From Aliiroseovarius pelagivivens (GTDB taxonomy: Bacteria; Pseudomonadota; Alphaproteobacteria; Rhodobacterales; Rhodobacteraceae), in assembly GCF_900302485.1 (NCBI RefSeq), contig NZ_OMOI01000001.1:1178001-1242000 (forward strand): a stretch of DNA of 64,000 nucleotides, written 5' to 3'. The stretch's first letter is position 1, and every line of letters begins with the position of its first letter. Positions 24,985-33,999 of this stretch are shown one piece after another. The notes beneath the pieces were generated by a model. The model searched no databases, was not told where the DNA came from, and was given only the letters and a program-made list of their open reading frames with translations. A program made the translations under genes and the position numbers.

Positions 24985-25712
24985 AGATCCTGCTTCTGGC
25001 CGGAACAGGCGAGGCGCGAGCTCTGGCAAAACTCTTGGCGGATCACGGGCAGGATGTACTGGCATCCTTGGCTGGCGTGACACGAGAGCCGATGGCGTAT
25101 CCCGTGCCAACCCGCGAGGGTGGCTTTGGTGGAGAGGCCGCGCAGCGTGCCTTCATGATCGACCAAGATTTTGATGCTGTGGTGGATGCGACGCACCCTT
25201 TTGCGGTGCAGATTTCAAATCGAAGCCATAAGATTAGCGTAGAGCTTTCAAAGCCTTATCTGCGGTTATTAAGGTCAGAATGGCGCGAGGAGGATGGCGA
25301 TGACTGGTACTTTGTCGATCAGCCCGGAGAAGCCTCAACGCATATCCCATCCGGTGCGCGGGTGTTTTTGGCAACTGGGGCCGCGTCTGTGGCGGATTGG
25401 GCAGAGCTGGCTGAAGGGCGCACACTGTTTTGTCGCCGTGTGGACGCGACCGACGATCCCTTTCCCTACGAAGGGGACTGGATCGTAGGGCGTCCTCCGT
25501 TCTCGTTGGAGGAAGAATTGGACACTTTGCGCACGCTTGGCATCACCCATCTGGTCAGCAAAAATGCGGGCGGGCCAACCAGCGCCAAGCTGTTGGCGGC
25601 ACGCCAATTGGGCCTTCCGGTGGTGATGCTGAACCGTCCCGCGTTGCCTGATTGCGATTTCGTTGAAACCCCGCAAGAGGCGCTGGCATGGCTGACACGC
25701 TTGAGCCACTAA
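24981..25712 (+). CDS. cobK: Precorrin-6A reductase (CobK/CbiJ)
   Basis: NADPH-dependent reductase of the corrin ring. It has 243 residues, with a Rossmann-type start MKILLLAGTGEARALAKLLA and the signature VVDATHPFAVQISNR near residue 67, then HLVSKNAGGPTSAKLLAARQLGLPVVML near the C-terminus, both characteristic of CobK/CbiJ. It starts with GTG 24981, overlapping the cbiD stop by three bases (GTGA). Confidence 0.94.
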   Translation: MKILLLAGTGEARALAKLLADHGQDVLASLAGVTREPMAYPVPTREGGFGGEAAQRAFMIDQDFDAVVDATHPFAVQISNRSHKISVELSKPYLRLLRSEWREEDGDDWYFVDQPGEASTHIPSGARVFLATGAASVADWAELAEGRTLFCRRVDATDDPFPYEGDWIVGRPPFSLEEELDTLRTLGITHLVSKNAGGPTSAKLLAARQLGLPVVMLNRPALPDCDFVETPQEALAWLTRLSH

Positions 25713-26329
25713 TCCAAGGACAGGCCTGCCTGCAACGCGGTGCGCTGGCACTTTGCCTACAAGAGCCGCGCTTTCAGCTCATTTTTGATCAGCTTGAAGA
25801 CATTCCCCTTCGGCTGCGCCCGGACGGGTTTTCGGCGCTGATGTTTGCCATCGTGGGGCAGCAAGTCTCGACCGCATCAGCGGCGGCAATCTGGGGGCGG
25901 GTGCAGGCGGCGGGGTTTGATGAAACCGACAACGTCGCGCGTGCCAGCGATCAGGATCTGGCAGATGTGGGCCTGTCGCGCCCAAAAATCCGCTATGCCA
26001 AGGCGCTGGCTGAAGCAGGAATTGATTATCCGACGCTGCATGAACAGCCAACGGATCAGGTGATCAAAACCCTGACCGCCGTGCCGGGCATTGGAATGTG
26101 GACGGCCGAGATCTATGCACTGTTTGCATTGGCCCGTTCGGATGTGTTCCCTGCCGGTGATCTGGCCCTGCAAGAGGCGGCAAAACGCCTGTTTGATTTA
26201 CCCGACAGGCCGAAAGAAAAGGCCATGCGCATCATGGCGCAGGACTGGTCACCCAACAGGGGCGTTGCGGCGCGGTTGCTGTGGGCCTATTACCGCATGG
26301 AAACAGAACGCGAAGGGATAGGCGAATGA
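25688..26329 (+). CDS. DNA-3-methyladenine glycosylase II (AlkA-type, HhH-GPD)
   Basis: Base-excision repair glycosylase of 213 residues that removes alkylated purines. The helix-hairpin-helix is LTAVPGIGMWTAEIYALFAL (about residues 119-138), followed by the catalytic Asp in FPAGDLALQEAAKRLF. VGQQVSTASAAAIWGRV is the typical preceding helix. Its start ATG 25688 lies 25 bases inside cobK, so it is translationally coupled to the cobalamin genes although functionally unrelated. Confidence 0.92.
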   Translation: MADTLEPLIQGQACLQRGALALCLQEPRFQLIFDQLEDIPLRLRPDGFSALMFAIVGQQVSTASAAAIWGRVQAAGFDETDNVARASDQDLADVGLSRPKIRYAKALAEAGIDYPTLHEQPTDQVIKTLTAVPGIGMWTAEIYALFALARSDVFPAGDLALQEAAKRLFDLPDRPKEKAMRIMAQDWSPNRGVAARLLWAYYRMETEREGIGE

Positions 26330-27009
26330 CCCGCATCTTGGAAAGCAAACGGCGCGAAGCGGCCTCGGGCACCACCAAATCTGTGGTGGTGTTCCTGCAT
26401 GGCTATGGCGCGGATGGTGCAGATTTGCTGGGGCTGGCCGATCCGCTGTCCGAGCACATGCCGGACACCACCTTTATTGCGCCCGACGCGCCCGAAAAAT
26501 GCCTGGGCAACCCGATGGGTTACCAGTGGTTCCCGATCCCGTGGTTGGACGGCTCGTCGGAAGAAGACAGCATGCGCGGCGTCGATATGGCCACTGCTGA
26601 CATCAACGCCTTCCTTGATCAGGTGCTGGAAGACGAGGGCATCGAGCCGTCTCAGCTTATCGTCTTCGGCTTCTCGCAAGGCACGATGATGAGCCTTCGC
26701 GTGTTGCCCCGCCGGGATGAACCGATTGCTGGATTGGTGGCGTTTTCCGGTCGGATGCTGGAACCTGATCAGTTTGCTGAAAATGTGGTGTCGAAACTGC
26801 CCATTCTGCTGGTGCATGGCGATCAGGATGACATGGTACCTCCGGGTCATTTCAGCGAAAGCGGAGAAGTTTTGCAGGCCGCAGGTTTTGAAACCTACGG
26901 CTTCATCATGAAGGGCACAGGGCACGGAATCGCGATGGACGGCCTGTCTGTGGCGCTCAGCTTCATGCGGGACAATCTGGGGATGACCCCGGCAAAGGCC
27001 GCAAACTGA
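26326..27009 (+). CDS. Phospholipase/carboxylesterase family hydrolase
   Basis: A 227-residue alpha/beta-hydrolase of the acyl-protein-thioesterase/carboxylesterase family. It shows VVVFLHGYGADGADL (oxyanion-hole HG), the nucleophile elbow GFSQGTMMSL, HGDQDDMVPPGHF (Asp) and GTGHGIAMDGL (His), a complete catalytic triad. It starts at ATG 26326, overlapping the glycosylase stop by four bases (ATGA). The substrate is unknown; short-chain esters or lysophospholipids are usual for the family. Confidence 0.9.
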   Translation: MTRILESKRREAASGTTKSVVVFLHGYGADGADLLGLADPLSEHMPDTTFIAPDAPEKCLGNPMGYQWFPIPWLDGSSEEDSMRGVDMATADINAFLDQVLEDEGIEPSQLIVFGFSQGTMMSLRVLPRRDEPIAGLVAFSGRMLEPDQFAENVVSKLPILLVHGDQDDMVPPGHFSESGEVLQAAGFETYGFIMKGTGHGIAMDGLSVALSFMRDNLGMTPAKAAN

Positions 27010-27084
27010 TCACATCTGGCCCACCGGCTGTCACATCCCTGAGATAATCTGATGATATCCCGCTGGCGACCCCATATGTTGGGG

Positions 27085-27112
27085 TTGTCAGGTTGTCTTA
27101 TCAATATATAGT
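27085..27112 (+). promoter_or_regulatory. Candidate promoter for the HNH gene
   Basis: TTGTCA (27085-27090), a 16-bp spacer and TATAGT (27107-27112), about 78 bp before the HNH start. Just downstream, GGGGCGGG (27127-27134) and CCCGCCCC (27139-27146) form a perfect 8-bp hairpin without a T-run, which would lie in the leader. Confidence 0.45.
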
Positions 27113-27189
27113 CAACCTATAAGCATGGGGCGGGTGTCCCCGCCCCGACAACCGATTGAGGATGTATACGGGCGAGGATTGGATGCGTC

Positions 27190-27774
27190 ATGGATGGAGA
27201 TTTCAGGACAGACTTTGTACGTGAAGGCGGTGGTGTCAAACAGCACTCGGCCTTGGTGTTGAACGCGGATTTTAGGCCCTTGTCCTATTATCCGCTGTCC
27301 CTGTGGCCGTGGCAGGAGGCCGTGAAAGCGGCGGTGCTAGATCGGGTGAATATATTGGCCGAATATGACGAGGTGGTCAGAAGCCCGTCACTTGAGCTGA
27401 AGATCCCCTCGGTCGTGGTTCTGAAAGACTATGTGAAACCTCAAAAGCGCGTGGCCTTCACGCGCTTTAATTTGTTCTTGAGGGACGAATTTTGCTGCCA
27501 ATACTGCGGTGCGAAGGGGGATCTGACCTTTGACCACGTGGTGCCGCGCGCCGCTGGGGGCGTAACCAGCTGGGAAAACGTGGTGGCGGCCTGTCAGCGG
27601 TGCAACTTGCGCAAGGGCTCGAAACCCTTGCGGCGGTCGGGGCTGTCCCTGCGCAAGCCTGCGCGTCAGCCCACCGCCGAAGAGCTGCGCAATGTCGGAC
27701 GCAAGTTCCCACCCGGCCATTTGCACGACAGTTGGATGGACTTTCTGTACTGGGATACGGAACTCGACGCCTGA
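27190..27774 (+). CDS. HNH endonuclease domain protein
   Basis: A 194-residue protein. Residues 102-140 are an HNH domain with a zinc ribbon: Cys103 and Cys106, DHVVPR (115-120) carrying the first catalytic His, Asn130, then Cys135 and Cys138 with Asn139. The N-terminal 100 residues (VLNADFRPLSYYPLSLWPW) match the widespread, chromosomally encoded HNH family seen in many bacteria. No restriction or toxin partner lies beside it, so a housekeeping DNA-repair or nucleic-acid role is more likely than defence, but this is inference. Confidence 0.88.
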   Translation: MDGDFRTDFVREGGGVKQHSALVLNADFRPLSYYPLSLWPWQEAVKAAVLDRVNILAEYDEVVRSPSLELKIPSVVVLKDYVKPQKRVAFTRFNLFLRDEFCCQYCGAKGDLTFDHVVPRAAGGVTSWENVVAACQRCNLRKGSKPLRRSGLSLRKPARQPTAEELRNVGRKFPPGHLHDSWMDFLYWDTELDA

Positions 27775-27843
27775 ACTGTCGGATTTCGCATGACGGCGCG
27801 AGGCTGACCCGCTAGCGTCCTTGCAAACAGCAGCGAGGCCACA

Positions 27844-28794
27844 ATGTCAGATCCGTTTTTCACCCCCGTTTCAGGTTTTGATCTGCCGCGCTTTGCCGGC
27901 GTGCCGACCTTCATGCGGTTGCCCCATGTAGACTTTGACCATCCCCGGTTTTCAGACGTACAGGTTGGATTGATCGGCGCGCCCTGGGATGGCGGAACCA
28001 CCAACCGGCCGGGTCCACGTCACGGCCCGCGCCAGCTGCGTGACATGTCCACGATGATCCGTGCGCAGAACGGGGCGACGGGCGTGCGCCCGTTCGAAGC
28101 GCTGAATTGCGCTGACCTTGGCGACGTGGCCCCTAATCCTGCAGATGTGATGGATAGCCTGAAACGGATGGAGGCGTTCTATGCCAGCGTCCACGCAGCT
28201 GGCATCCGTCCGTTGACCGGCGGCGGAGACCACCTGTGCACACTTCCGATTCTGCGCGCGCTGGCCAAGGACGGACCGGTTGGCATGGTGCATTTCGACA
28301 GCCATACCGACCTGTTCCATTCCTATTTTGATGGCACGATGTATACCCACGGCACGCCGTTCCGTCGCGCGGTGGAAGAAGGTCTGCTGGACCCCAAACG
28401 TGTGGTGATGATCGGCATCCGTGGCACGGCCTATGACAACGAGGATCGAGACTTTGCCGACAGCGTGGGGATCCGGGTGATTCCCATCGAAGAGTTCCAC
28501 GCGCGCGGAGTTGATGACGTGATGGTAGAGGCCCGCGAGATTGCCGGGCAGGGCGCGACCTATGTCAGCTATGACATTGATTTCGTTGATCCCGCCTTCG
28601 CACCGGGCACCGGCACACCCGAGGTGGGTGGCCCGAATTCCTTTCAAGCCCTGCAGGTCGTGCGTGCCCTTCAAGGGCTGAACATCATCGGCGCTGATCT
28701 GGTCGAGGTGTCACCCCCCTTTGATCCCAGTGGCGCGACCGCATATCTGGGTGCCTCGATCATGTTTGAACTTCTTTGCGTGATGGCCAGATAG
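27844..28794 (+). CDS. Agmatinase/arginase-family ureohydrolase
   Basis: A 316-residue binuclear manganese hydrolase that releases urea from a guanidino compound. Metal-binding motifs are GGGDH (about residues 126-130), HFDSHTDL (about 148-155, D-x-H-x-D) and SYDIDFVDPAFAPGTGTPE (about 241-259). The overall pattern is agmatinase-like (SpeB), but 4-guanidinobutyrase and 3-guanidinopropionase share it, so the substrate is open. GAGG precedes the ATG at 27844. Confidence 0.9.
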   Translation: MSDPFFTPVSGFDLPRFAGVPTFMRLPHVDFDHPRFSDVQVGLIGAPWDGGTTNRPGPRHGPRQLRDMSTMIRAQNGATGVRPFEALNCADLGDVAPNPADVMDSLKRMEAFYASVHAAGIRPLTGGGDHLCTLPILRALAKDGPVGMVHFDSHTDLFHSYFDGTMYTHGTPFRRAVEEGLLDPKRVVMIGIRGTAYDNEDRDFADSVGIRVIPIEEFHARGVDDVMVEAREIAGQGATYVSYDIDFVDPAFAPGTGTPEVGGPNSFQALQVVRALQGLNIIGADLVEVSPPFDPSGATAYLGASIMFELLCVMAR

Positions 28795-28817
28795 ACTGAT
28801 CCCTGAACGTCATGTGC

Positions 28818-28845
28818 TTGTGACCCGCCACAAGGATGCTAGACT
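28818..28845 (+). promoter_or_regulatory. Candidate promoter of zwf-pgl-pgi
   Basis: TTGTGA (28818-28823), a 16-bp spacer and TAGACT (28840-28845). Initiation near 28852 would place the palindrome at 28885-28896 about 35 bp downstream of the start point, where a bound repressor could act as a roadblock. Confidence 0.4.
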
Positions 28846-28884
28846 TGGTTGGGCGAAGCGGATAGTAGACCGTTGAACGGTTTA

Positions 28885-28896
28885 GTTAGCGCTAAC
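28885..28896. promoter_or_regulatory. LacI-type operator upstream of zwf
   Basis: GTTAGCGCTAAC is a perfect 12-bp palindrome with the central CG and TTAGCGCTAA form seen in many LacI-family operators. It lies 17 bp before the zwf start codon. Control of glucose catabolism by a LacI-family repressor is plausible; no such regulator gene is in the window. Confidence 0.55.
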
Positions 28897-28912
28897 ATAT
28901 TTGGAGTTTCTG

Positions 28913-30367
28913 ATGGTCTCGCGTGTTATTCCAGTCGATCCTTTTGATCTGGTGATTTTTGGGGGCACAGGTGACCTGTCGCGTCGCAAAATCCTGCCGG
29001 GCCTCTATCGGCGCTTCCGTGACGGGCAGATGCCCGAAGGGGCACGGATCATCGGGGCTGCGCGCAGTGATCTTGACGACGAAGGCTTTCGCGATTTCGT
29101 GGAAGAGGCCGTGCGCAGCTTTGTTTCCAAGCGCAAATGTGATCCAGAAACCTTGGCGGCGTTTCGTAAAACGCTGTTCTTTGTACAAGTGGATGCTTTG
29201 GGTGATGACGGCTGGGCGGAACTAAAAGACAGAAGCAAACCTGATCGGGTGCAGGCGTTCTATTTCTCGGTCGGGCCGCGTCTATTCGGGCCGATTGCTG
29301 AACGGTTGCACACCAAAGGGATTGCAGGACCGCAGGCGCGGATCGTGGTTGAGAAACCCTTTGGTCACGACATTGAAACGGCCCGCGCGTTGAACGCCAC
29401 GCTGGCTGAACATTTCGACGAAAGCCAGATCTACCGCATTGATCACTATCTTGGAAAAGAGACGGTACAAAACCTGATGGCACTGCGGTTTGGCAATATG
29501 CTGTTCGAGCCGCTTTGGAATGCGCAATACGTGGACCACATCCAGATCACCGTAGCCGAGACGGTCGGTGTCGAAGGACGGGGCGACTATTATGACAAGT
29601 CAGGTGCCATGCGTGACATGGTGCAAAACCACCTGATGCAACTTCTGTGTCTGACGGCAATGGAACCCCCCTCGAAGTTTGATTCGGATGCGGTGCGGGA
29701 TGAAAAGCTGAAGATCATTCGCGCTCTTGATCCTATCGCTCCTGAAGATCTGGTGAGGGGGCAGTATGCGGGGGACGACGAAACCGCCTCGTATCTGGCT
29801 GATGCAGAAACTGACAGCAGTGATACGGAAAGCTTCGTAGCGATGAAGCTGCATATCGCAAACTGGCGCTGGAATGGCACTCCGTTTTACCTGCGCACAG
29901 GTAAACGGCTTAAGGCGCGCATGTCAGAGATTGTCGTGCGTTTCAAAGAGCCGCCCCATTCGATTTTCGAAGCCGACACAGGACAATCCGCCAACGAGCT
30001 GTCCATTCGGTTGCAACCGAATGAAGGTATGGACCTGAAAGTTACGATCAAAGAGCCGGGGCCGGGCGGTATGCGCCTGATCGATGTGCCTTTGGACATG
30101 ACCTTTGCCGATGCTTTGGGGGAAGAACTGGCTGATTCACCAGACGCTTATGAACGCCTGATCATGGACGTGATCCGTGGCAACCAGACGCTGTTCATGC
30201 GTGGGGACGAAGTCGAGGCCGCTTGGGCCTGGACGGATCCGATCATCGAAGATTGGGAGCGGCGACGTGATAAACCCACCGTCTACGAGCCGTTCTCGAC
30301 CGGGCCGGAAGAGGCGCTTATGCTGCTTCACAAGGATGGCCGTCGCTGGAGGGAGATTCGCGAATGA
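28913..30367 (+). CDS. zwf: Glucose-6-phosphate 1-dehydrogenase
   Basis: Oxidises glucose-6-phosphate to 6-phosphogluconolactone with NAD(P), feeding the Entner-Doudoroff or pentose-phosphate route. It has 484 residues. The cofactor motif is FGGTGDLSRRKILP near residue 16; the active site is RIDHYLGKETVQN near residue 178 with its catalytic His; VEKPFGHD is the conserved Lys region. I start at ATG 28913 with GGAG upstream. It overlaps pgl by four bases. Confidence 0.96.
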   Translation: MVSRVIPVDPFDLVIFGGTGDLSRRKILPGLYRRFRDGQMPEGARIIGAARSDLDDEGFRDFVEEAVRSFVSKRKCDPETLAAFRKTLFFVQVDALGDDGWAELKDRSKPDRVQAFYFSVGPRLFGPIAERLHTKGIAGPQARIVVEKPFGHDIETARALNATLAEHFDESQIYRIDHYLGKETVQNLMALRFGNMLFEPLWNAQYVDHIQITVAETVGVEGRGDYYDKSGAMRDMVQNHLMQLLCLTAMEPPSKFDSDAVRDEKLKIIRALDPIAPEDLVRGQYAGDDETASYLADAETDSSDTESFVAMKLHIANWRWNGTPFYLRTGKRLKARMSEIVVRFKEPPHSIFEADTGQSANELSIRLQPNEGMDLKVTIKEPGPGGMRLIDVPLDMTFADALGEELADSPDAYERLIMDVIRGNQTLFMRGDEVEAAWAWTDPIIEDWERRRDKPTVYEPFSTGPEEALMLLHKDGRRWREIRE

Positions 30368-31038
30368 ATCTGATTGAATATGCGGATCGAGACATGATGA
30401 TGTTGGATCTGGCCGATGTGCTGGCCTCCGAGCTGTCCTCGATGCTGGATCACGAAGAGCGGGCATCGTTGGCGGTGCCGGGCGGGACAACGCCGGGACC
30501 GGTTTTCGATGCGCTTAGCGCCGTGGATCTGGATTGGGCGCGTGTTGATGTTCTGCTGACTGACGAACGCTGGGTGCCCGAGGATAGCCCTCGGTCGAAC
30601 ACTGCGCTGCTGCGCTCGCGGCTGTTGGTTGGGCATGCTGCCAAGGCCAATCTGGTACCGCTTTATGCAGATAGCCCACGGCCCGAAGATGCCTTGCCCG
30701 AACTGTCGCGCGGGATTGACGCGATCACTCCGATTTCCGTCGTGCTTTTGGGTATGGGCGAAGATATGCACACGGCGAGCCTGTTTCCGGGCGCTGATCA
30801 TTTGGATGAAGCCCTTTCACGCCACGCACCAGCTTTGCTTCCAATGCGCGCGCCCGGGGCGGATGAGCCCCGCGTGACGTTGACAGCACCTATTTTAAAC
30901 GGAGCTATGTCCAAGCATCTTTTGATCCTAGGTGACGCGAAGCGTGACGCGCTGAACAAGGCCATGGCCGAGAAACACGCCCGTCTTGCGCCGGTGAAGG
31001 CGGTGATGTCGGATATGACCGTACACTGGGCGGAATAA
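30364..31038 (+). CDS. pgl: 6-Phosphogluconolactonase
   Basis: Hydrolyses 6-phosphogluconolactone. It has 224 residues of the DevB/NagB fold: VPGGTTPGPVFDAL (phosphate loop, about residues 38-51), VLLTDERWVPEDSPRSN (about 61-77) and LGMGEDMHTASLFPG (about 126-140, with the catalytic His). ATG 30364 overlaps the zwf stop (ATGA), so the two are translationally coupled. Confidence 0.95.
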   Translation: MNLIEYADRDMMMLDLADVLASELSSMLDHEERASLAVPGGTTPGPVFDALSAVDLDWARVDVLLTDERWVPEDSPRSNTALLRSRLLVGHAAKANLVPLYADSPRPEDALPELSRGIDAITPISVVLLGMGEDMHTASLFPGADHLDEALSRHAPALLPMRAPGADEPRVTLTAPILNGAMSKHLLILGDAKRDALNKAMAEKHARLAPVKAVMSDMTVHWAE

Positions 31039-31069
31039 ACCGGGCGAATGTCTGCCCCCGGGGAGAATT

Positions 31070-32698
31070 ATGAGTATTGAAAAGCTTATTGAGCATCAGA
31101 GTACATTAACGGCGACACGTTTGACCGACCTGTTCGAGGCTGATCCCAGCAGGGCCGGACGCTATAGCTCTCAGGCTGCTGGATTGTATTTCGACTGGTC
31201 AAAAACCGGTCTGGATGATCAGGCTGTGGACCTGCTTTTGTCATTTGCAGACGACGCAGGAATGGCGGCTCGACGTGACCAGATGTTTCAGGGCGACAAG
31301 ATCAACGTGACCGAGGATCGTGCTGTTTTGCATACCGTTCTACGTGCCGGGTCAGAGGTCGAGGTGCGGGTGGATGGTGAAGATGTCATTCCCGGTGTCC
31401 ACGACACGCTTGCGCGGATGCGGGATTTCGCAACGCGCCTGCGCTCGGGTCAGATCCGCGCTCCGGGCGGTGGGCGCTATCGGGATGTTGTGAACATCGG
31501 GATTGGCGGATCGGATCTTGGTCCAGCGATGGCCACGCGGGCGCTTTCGCCCTATCACGATGGGCTGCGGGTGCATTTCGTGTCCAATGTGGATGGGGCA
31601 CAGATTGCGGATGTTTTGCGCGGGCTGAACCCGGCAGAGACGCTGATCATGGTGGCCTCGAAAACCTTTACCACCATTGAGACCATGACCAACGCGGCCA
31701 CCGCGCGCGATTGGCTTTTGCGTGATGTGCATGCCGATGTAGTTGGTCTGCATTTTGCGGCGCTGTCATCAAACTTGGAAAAAACTGCCGAGTGGGGCAT
31801 CGCTGCCGAGCGCGTCTTTGGATTCGAAGACTGGGTTGGTGGACGGTATTCCATGTGGGGACCGATCGGCCTGTCACTGATGATCGCCATCGGGCCAGAC
31901 AGGTTCGATCAGATGCTGGCCGGCGCGCGCGCGATGGACCAGCATTTTCAAACCTCCGAAGGCCGCGCGAACATGCCTCTGATGTTGGCCTTGGTCGGTT
32001 TTTGGCACCGGCAGGTCTGCGGTTATCCGACCCGCGCGGTTTTGCCGTATGAACAGCGTCTGGCGCGTCTGCCTGCCTATCTTCAACAGCTAGAGATGGA
32101 GAGTAATGGCAAACGCGTTGCACTGGATGGGACGGCGCTGGATCTGCCGTCCGGGCCGGTGGTTTGGGGCGAGCCGGGGACAAACGGCCAGCATGCGTTT
32201 TACCAACTGATCCATCAGGGCACGGACATCATTCCTTGCGAGTTCATGGTCGGGGCGGAAGGGCACGAGCCAGATCTGGCGCACCAACATTTGCTATTGG
32301 TTGCCAACTGCCTGGCGCAGTCGCAGGCCCTGATGACCGGGCGCAGCCTGTCCGAAGCCCGCACGCTCATGCAGGAAAAAGGCTTCGAGGGGGATGAGTT
32401 GGAGCGTCAGGCGGCCCATCGCGTCTTTCCGGGCAATCGCCCGTCGACCACATTGGTCTATCCCAAACTGACGCCCGAGGTGTTGGGCGCCATCGTCGCT
32501 CTCTACGAACACCGCGTTTTTGTAGAAGGGGTTCTGCTTGGCCTCAACTCGTTCGATCAATGGGGGGTTGAGCTGGGCAAAGAACTTGCCGTCGCATTGT
32601 CACCGGTGTTGCAGGGCGATGAGGCTGCCGAGGGTCTAGACGGATCAACGCGTGCACTGATTGATGTGCTGGATAAGTTTGGGTCCACAAGAGATTGA
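31070..32698 (+). CDS. pgi: Glucose-6-phosphate isomerase
   Basis: Interconverts glucose-6-phosphate and fructose-6-phosphate. It has 542 residues. NIGIGGSDLGPAMATRAL (sugar-phosphate loop near residue 142), VASKTFTTIETMTNA near 195, VGGRYSMWGPIGLS near 257 and GTDIIPCEFMV are the PGI landmarks. GGGGAGA precedes ATG 31070, 31 bp after pgl. The three genes together form an Entner-Doudoroff entry operon; edd and eda are not in the window. Confidence 0.96.
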   Translation: MSIEKLIEHQSTLTATRLTDLFEADPSRAGRYSSQAAGLYFDWSKTGLDDQAVDLLLSFADDAGMAARRDQMFQGDKINVTEDRAVLHTVLRAGSEVEVRVDGEDVIPGVHDTLARMRDFATRLRSGQIRAPGGGRYRDVVNIGIGGSDLGPAMATRALSPYHDGLRVHFVSNVDGAQIADVLRGLNPAETLIMVASKTFTTIETMTNAATARDWLLRDVHADVVGLHFAALSSNLEKTAEWGIAAERVFGFEDWVGGRYSMWGPIGLSLMIAIGPDRFDQMLAGARAMDQHFQTSEGRANMPLMLALVGFWHRQVCGYPTRAVLPYEQRLARLPAYLQQLEMESNGKRVALDGTALDLPSGPVVWGEPGTNGQHAFYQLIHQGTDIIPCEFMVGAEGHEPDLAHQHLLLVANCLAQSQALMTGRSLSEARTLMQEKGFEGDELERQAAHRVFPGNRPSTTLVYPKLTPEVLGAIVALYEHRVFVEGVLLGLNSFDQWGVELGKELAVALSPVLQGDEAAEGLDGSTRALIDVLDKFGSTRD

Positions 32699-32712
32699 TG
32701 GCAAAAGATTAA

Positions 32713-33678
32713 TCAGGATTCCCTATCGGACCCTTCGGTGTGCGCTAGCCAGTGGATTGCGTCATAAACCTGCGCACGTATCGGCTCGGCTTCCATCAGA
32801 ACTTCGTGTTCACAGCCCTGCATCAGATCAAGCCGACCTTCGCGCCACCGTCCCATCAACTCGTGAATTGGCTCTGATTCTACGATGCGTTCTTGCGTCC
32901 CCAAGAAGGTCACACAGGGCGTCTTCGGGGTCTGCAGCTTCATCAAATCCGTGGTCTCGCGCAGTGCGGCGTACAGCCAGCCCGCCGTCGGCCCACCCAA
33001 CGTCAGCTCGGGACGGGCACTGGCCTGAAGTTGCATCAGCGCGTACATCTCGGGATCGGTGGTCAGCATGTTGTCTTCAAACGGCTGAATGTCGACATAG
33101 GTCTTTCGCGCCGTGCCGGGGGTCAACATCAGCTTCCACGGTGTCTGATGGAGCGCCCAAGACACGCCCCAAGCTATCGGGCGCAAGGCCGAGGCGATGG
33201 TAATTCCCCACATCGGCGCAGAAAAACAGGCGCCCTTGACGTCCAGCCCTTCATGAAGTGACCGCAAGCCGATGCAGCCCCCCATGGAATGCCCCGTTAG
33301 GATGAAGGGGCGGGGTAGGTCCAATTCCTCGGCCAGTGTCATCATGGCGGCCACATCTAACTGGTACTCAGAGAAGTGCCCGACATGGCCCAGCAGGCGA
33401 TCCTGATCTGCGCGATCTGATAAGCCTTGCCCACGCCAGTCGATGCTGAGGGTGGCAAATCCGAGATTTGCCAATTCTGCGGCGATCAGGCCGTATTTCT
33501 CGACATATTCAGTGCGGCCTGGAAACAGCAGCACCGTACCGGCCTGGCCTGTGTCTTTGGATGCAGGCCAAAACCCAAGCCGGATCCGCACACCATCCGA
33601 CGTCTCACGCCAAAAGGCCCGCCCATTGGCGGGTCCTTGAGCGATGTCGTCGAACAAAGGGGCGTCGGAGTTCTTCAT
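32713..33678 (-). CDS. pldB: Alpha/beta-hydrolase, lysophospholipase L2-like
   Basis: A 321-residue alpha/beta hydrolase. The nucleophile elbow is FILTGHSMGGCIGLRSL, preceded by FPGRTEYVEKYGLIAAELANLGFATLSIDWRGQGLS, typical of monoglyceride lipases and PldB-type lysophospholipases; the C-terminal CEHEVLMEAEPIR holds the catalytic His. It is convergent with pgi (14 bp apart). The exact lipid substrate is inferred from family. Confidence 0.85.
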   Translation of the reverse strand: MKNSDAPLFDDIAQGPANGRAFWRETSDGVRIRLGFWPASKDTGQAGTVLLFPGRTEYVEKYGLIAAELANLGFATLSIDWRGQGLSDRADQDRLLGHVGHFSEYQLDVAAMMTLAEELDLPRPFILTGHSMGGCIGLRSLHEGLDVKGACFSAPMWGITIASALRPIAWGVSWALHQTPWKLMLTPGTARKTYVDIQPFEDNMLTTDPEMYALMQLQASARPELTLGGPTAGWLYAALRETTDLMKLQTPKTPCVTFLGTQERIVESEPIHELMGRWREGRLDLMQGCEHEVLMEAEPIRAQVYDAIHWLAHTEGSDRES

Positions 33679-33708
33679 TCCGCGGATCCTTGCCGAATAG
33701 TCGTGGTT

Positions 33709-33999
33709 TTACGCCAGTACAGCGCCAAGCTGCATGGCAAGACCCATATTGCCGTCTACAGCCAGTTTCCCGGTCATGAAGGCCGTGGTCGGGTTCAGTT
33801 CGCCCGACAACATGTCTTGGAAGACGTCGGCATCTGCAGTCAGGGTTACGTCTGCCTCTTCATCGCCAGCTCGAACGCCGTCACCGTCAATGATGATGCC
33901 GCCTTCGCCATTGATGACGAATTTGGCTGTGCCACCATCAAATCCGGTGCCTACTTTGTCGCTCAGAGCGGCCACTGCCGTGTTGATCACTTCGCTCAA
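33709..33999 (-). CDS. SCP-2 sterol-transfer family protein
   Basis: A 96-residue single-domain protein of the SCP2 fold, which binds hydrophobic ligands such as fatty acids or acyl-CoA. FVINGEGGIIIDGDGV, ADVTLTADADVFQDMLSGELNP and TAFMTGKLAVDGNMGLAMQLG are the family pattern. It starts with TTG 33999, since GGAGGA lies six bases upstream and no ATG is available. It is upstream of the pldB-like gene by 30 bp on the same strand, suggesting a shared lipid role. Confidence 0.88.
   Translation of the reverse strand: MSEVINTAVAALSDKVGTGFDGGTAKFVINGEGGIIIDGDGVRAGDEEADVTLTADADVFQDMLSGELNPTTAFMTGKLAVDGNMGLAMQLGAVLA

Noticed and set aside
27190-27774. HNH gene as part of a defence or toxin system
   Set aside because: No methylase, immunity or restriction partner is adjacent, and the N-terminal region matches a common chromosomal HNH family.
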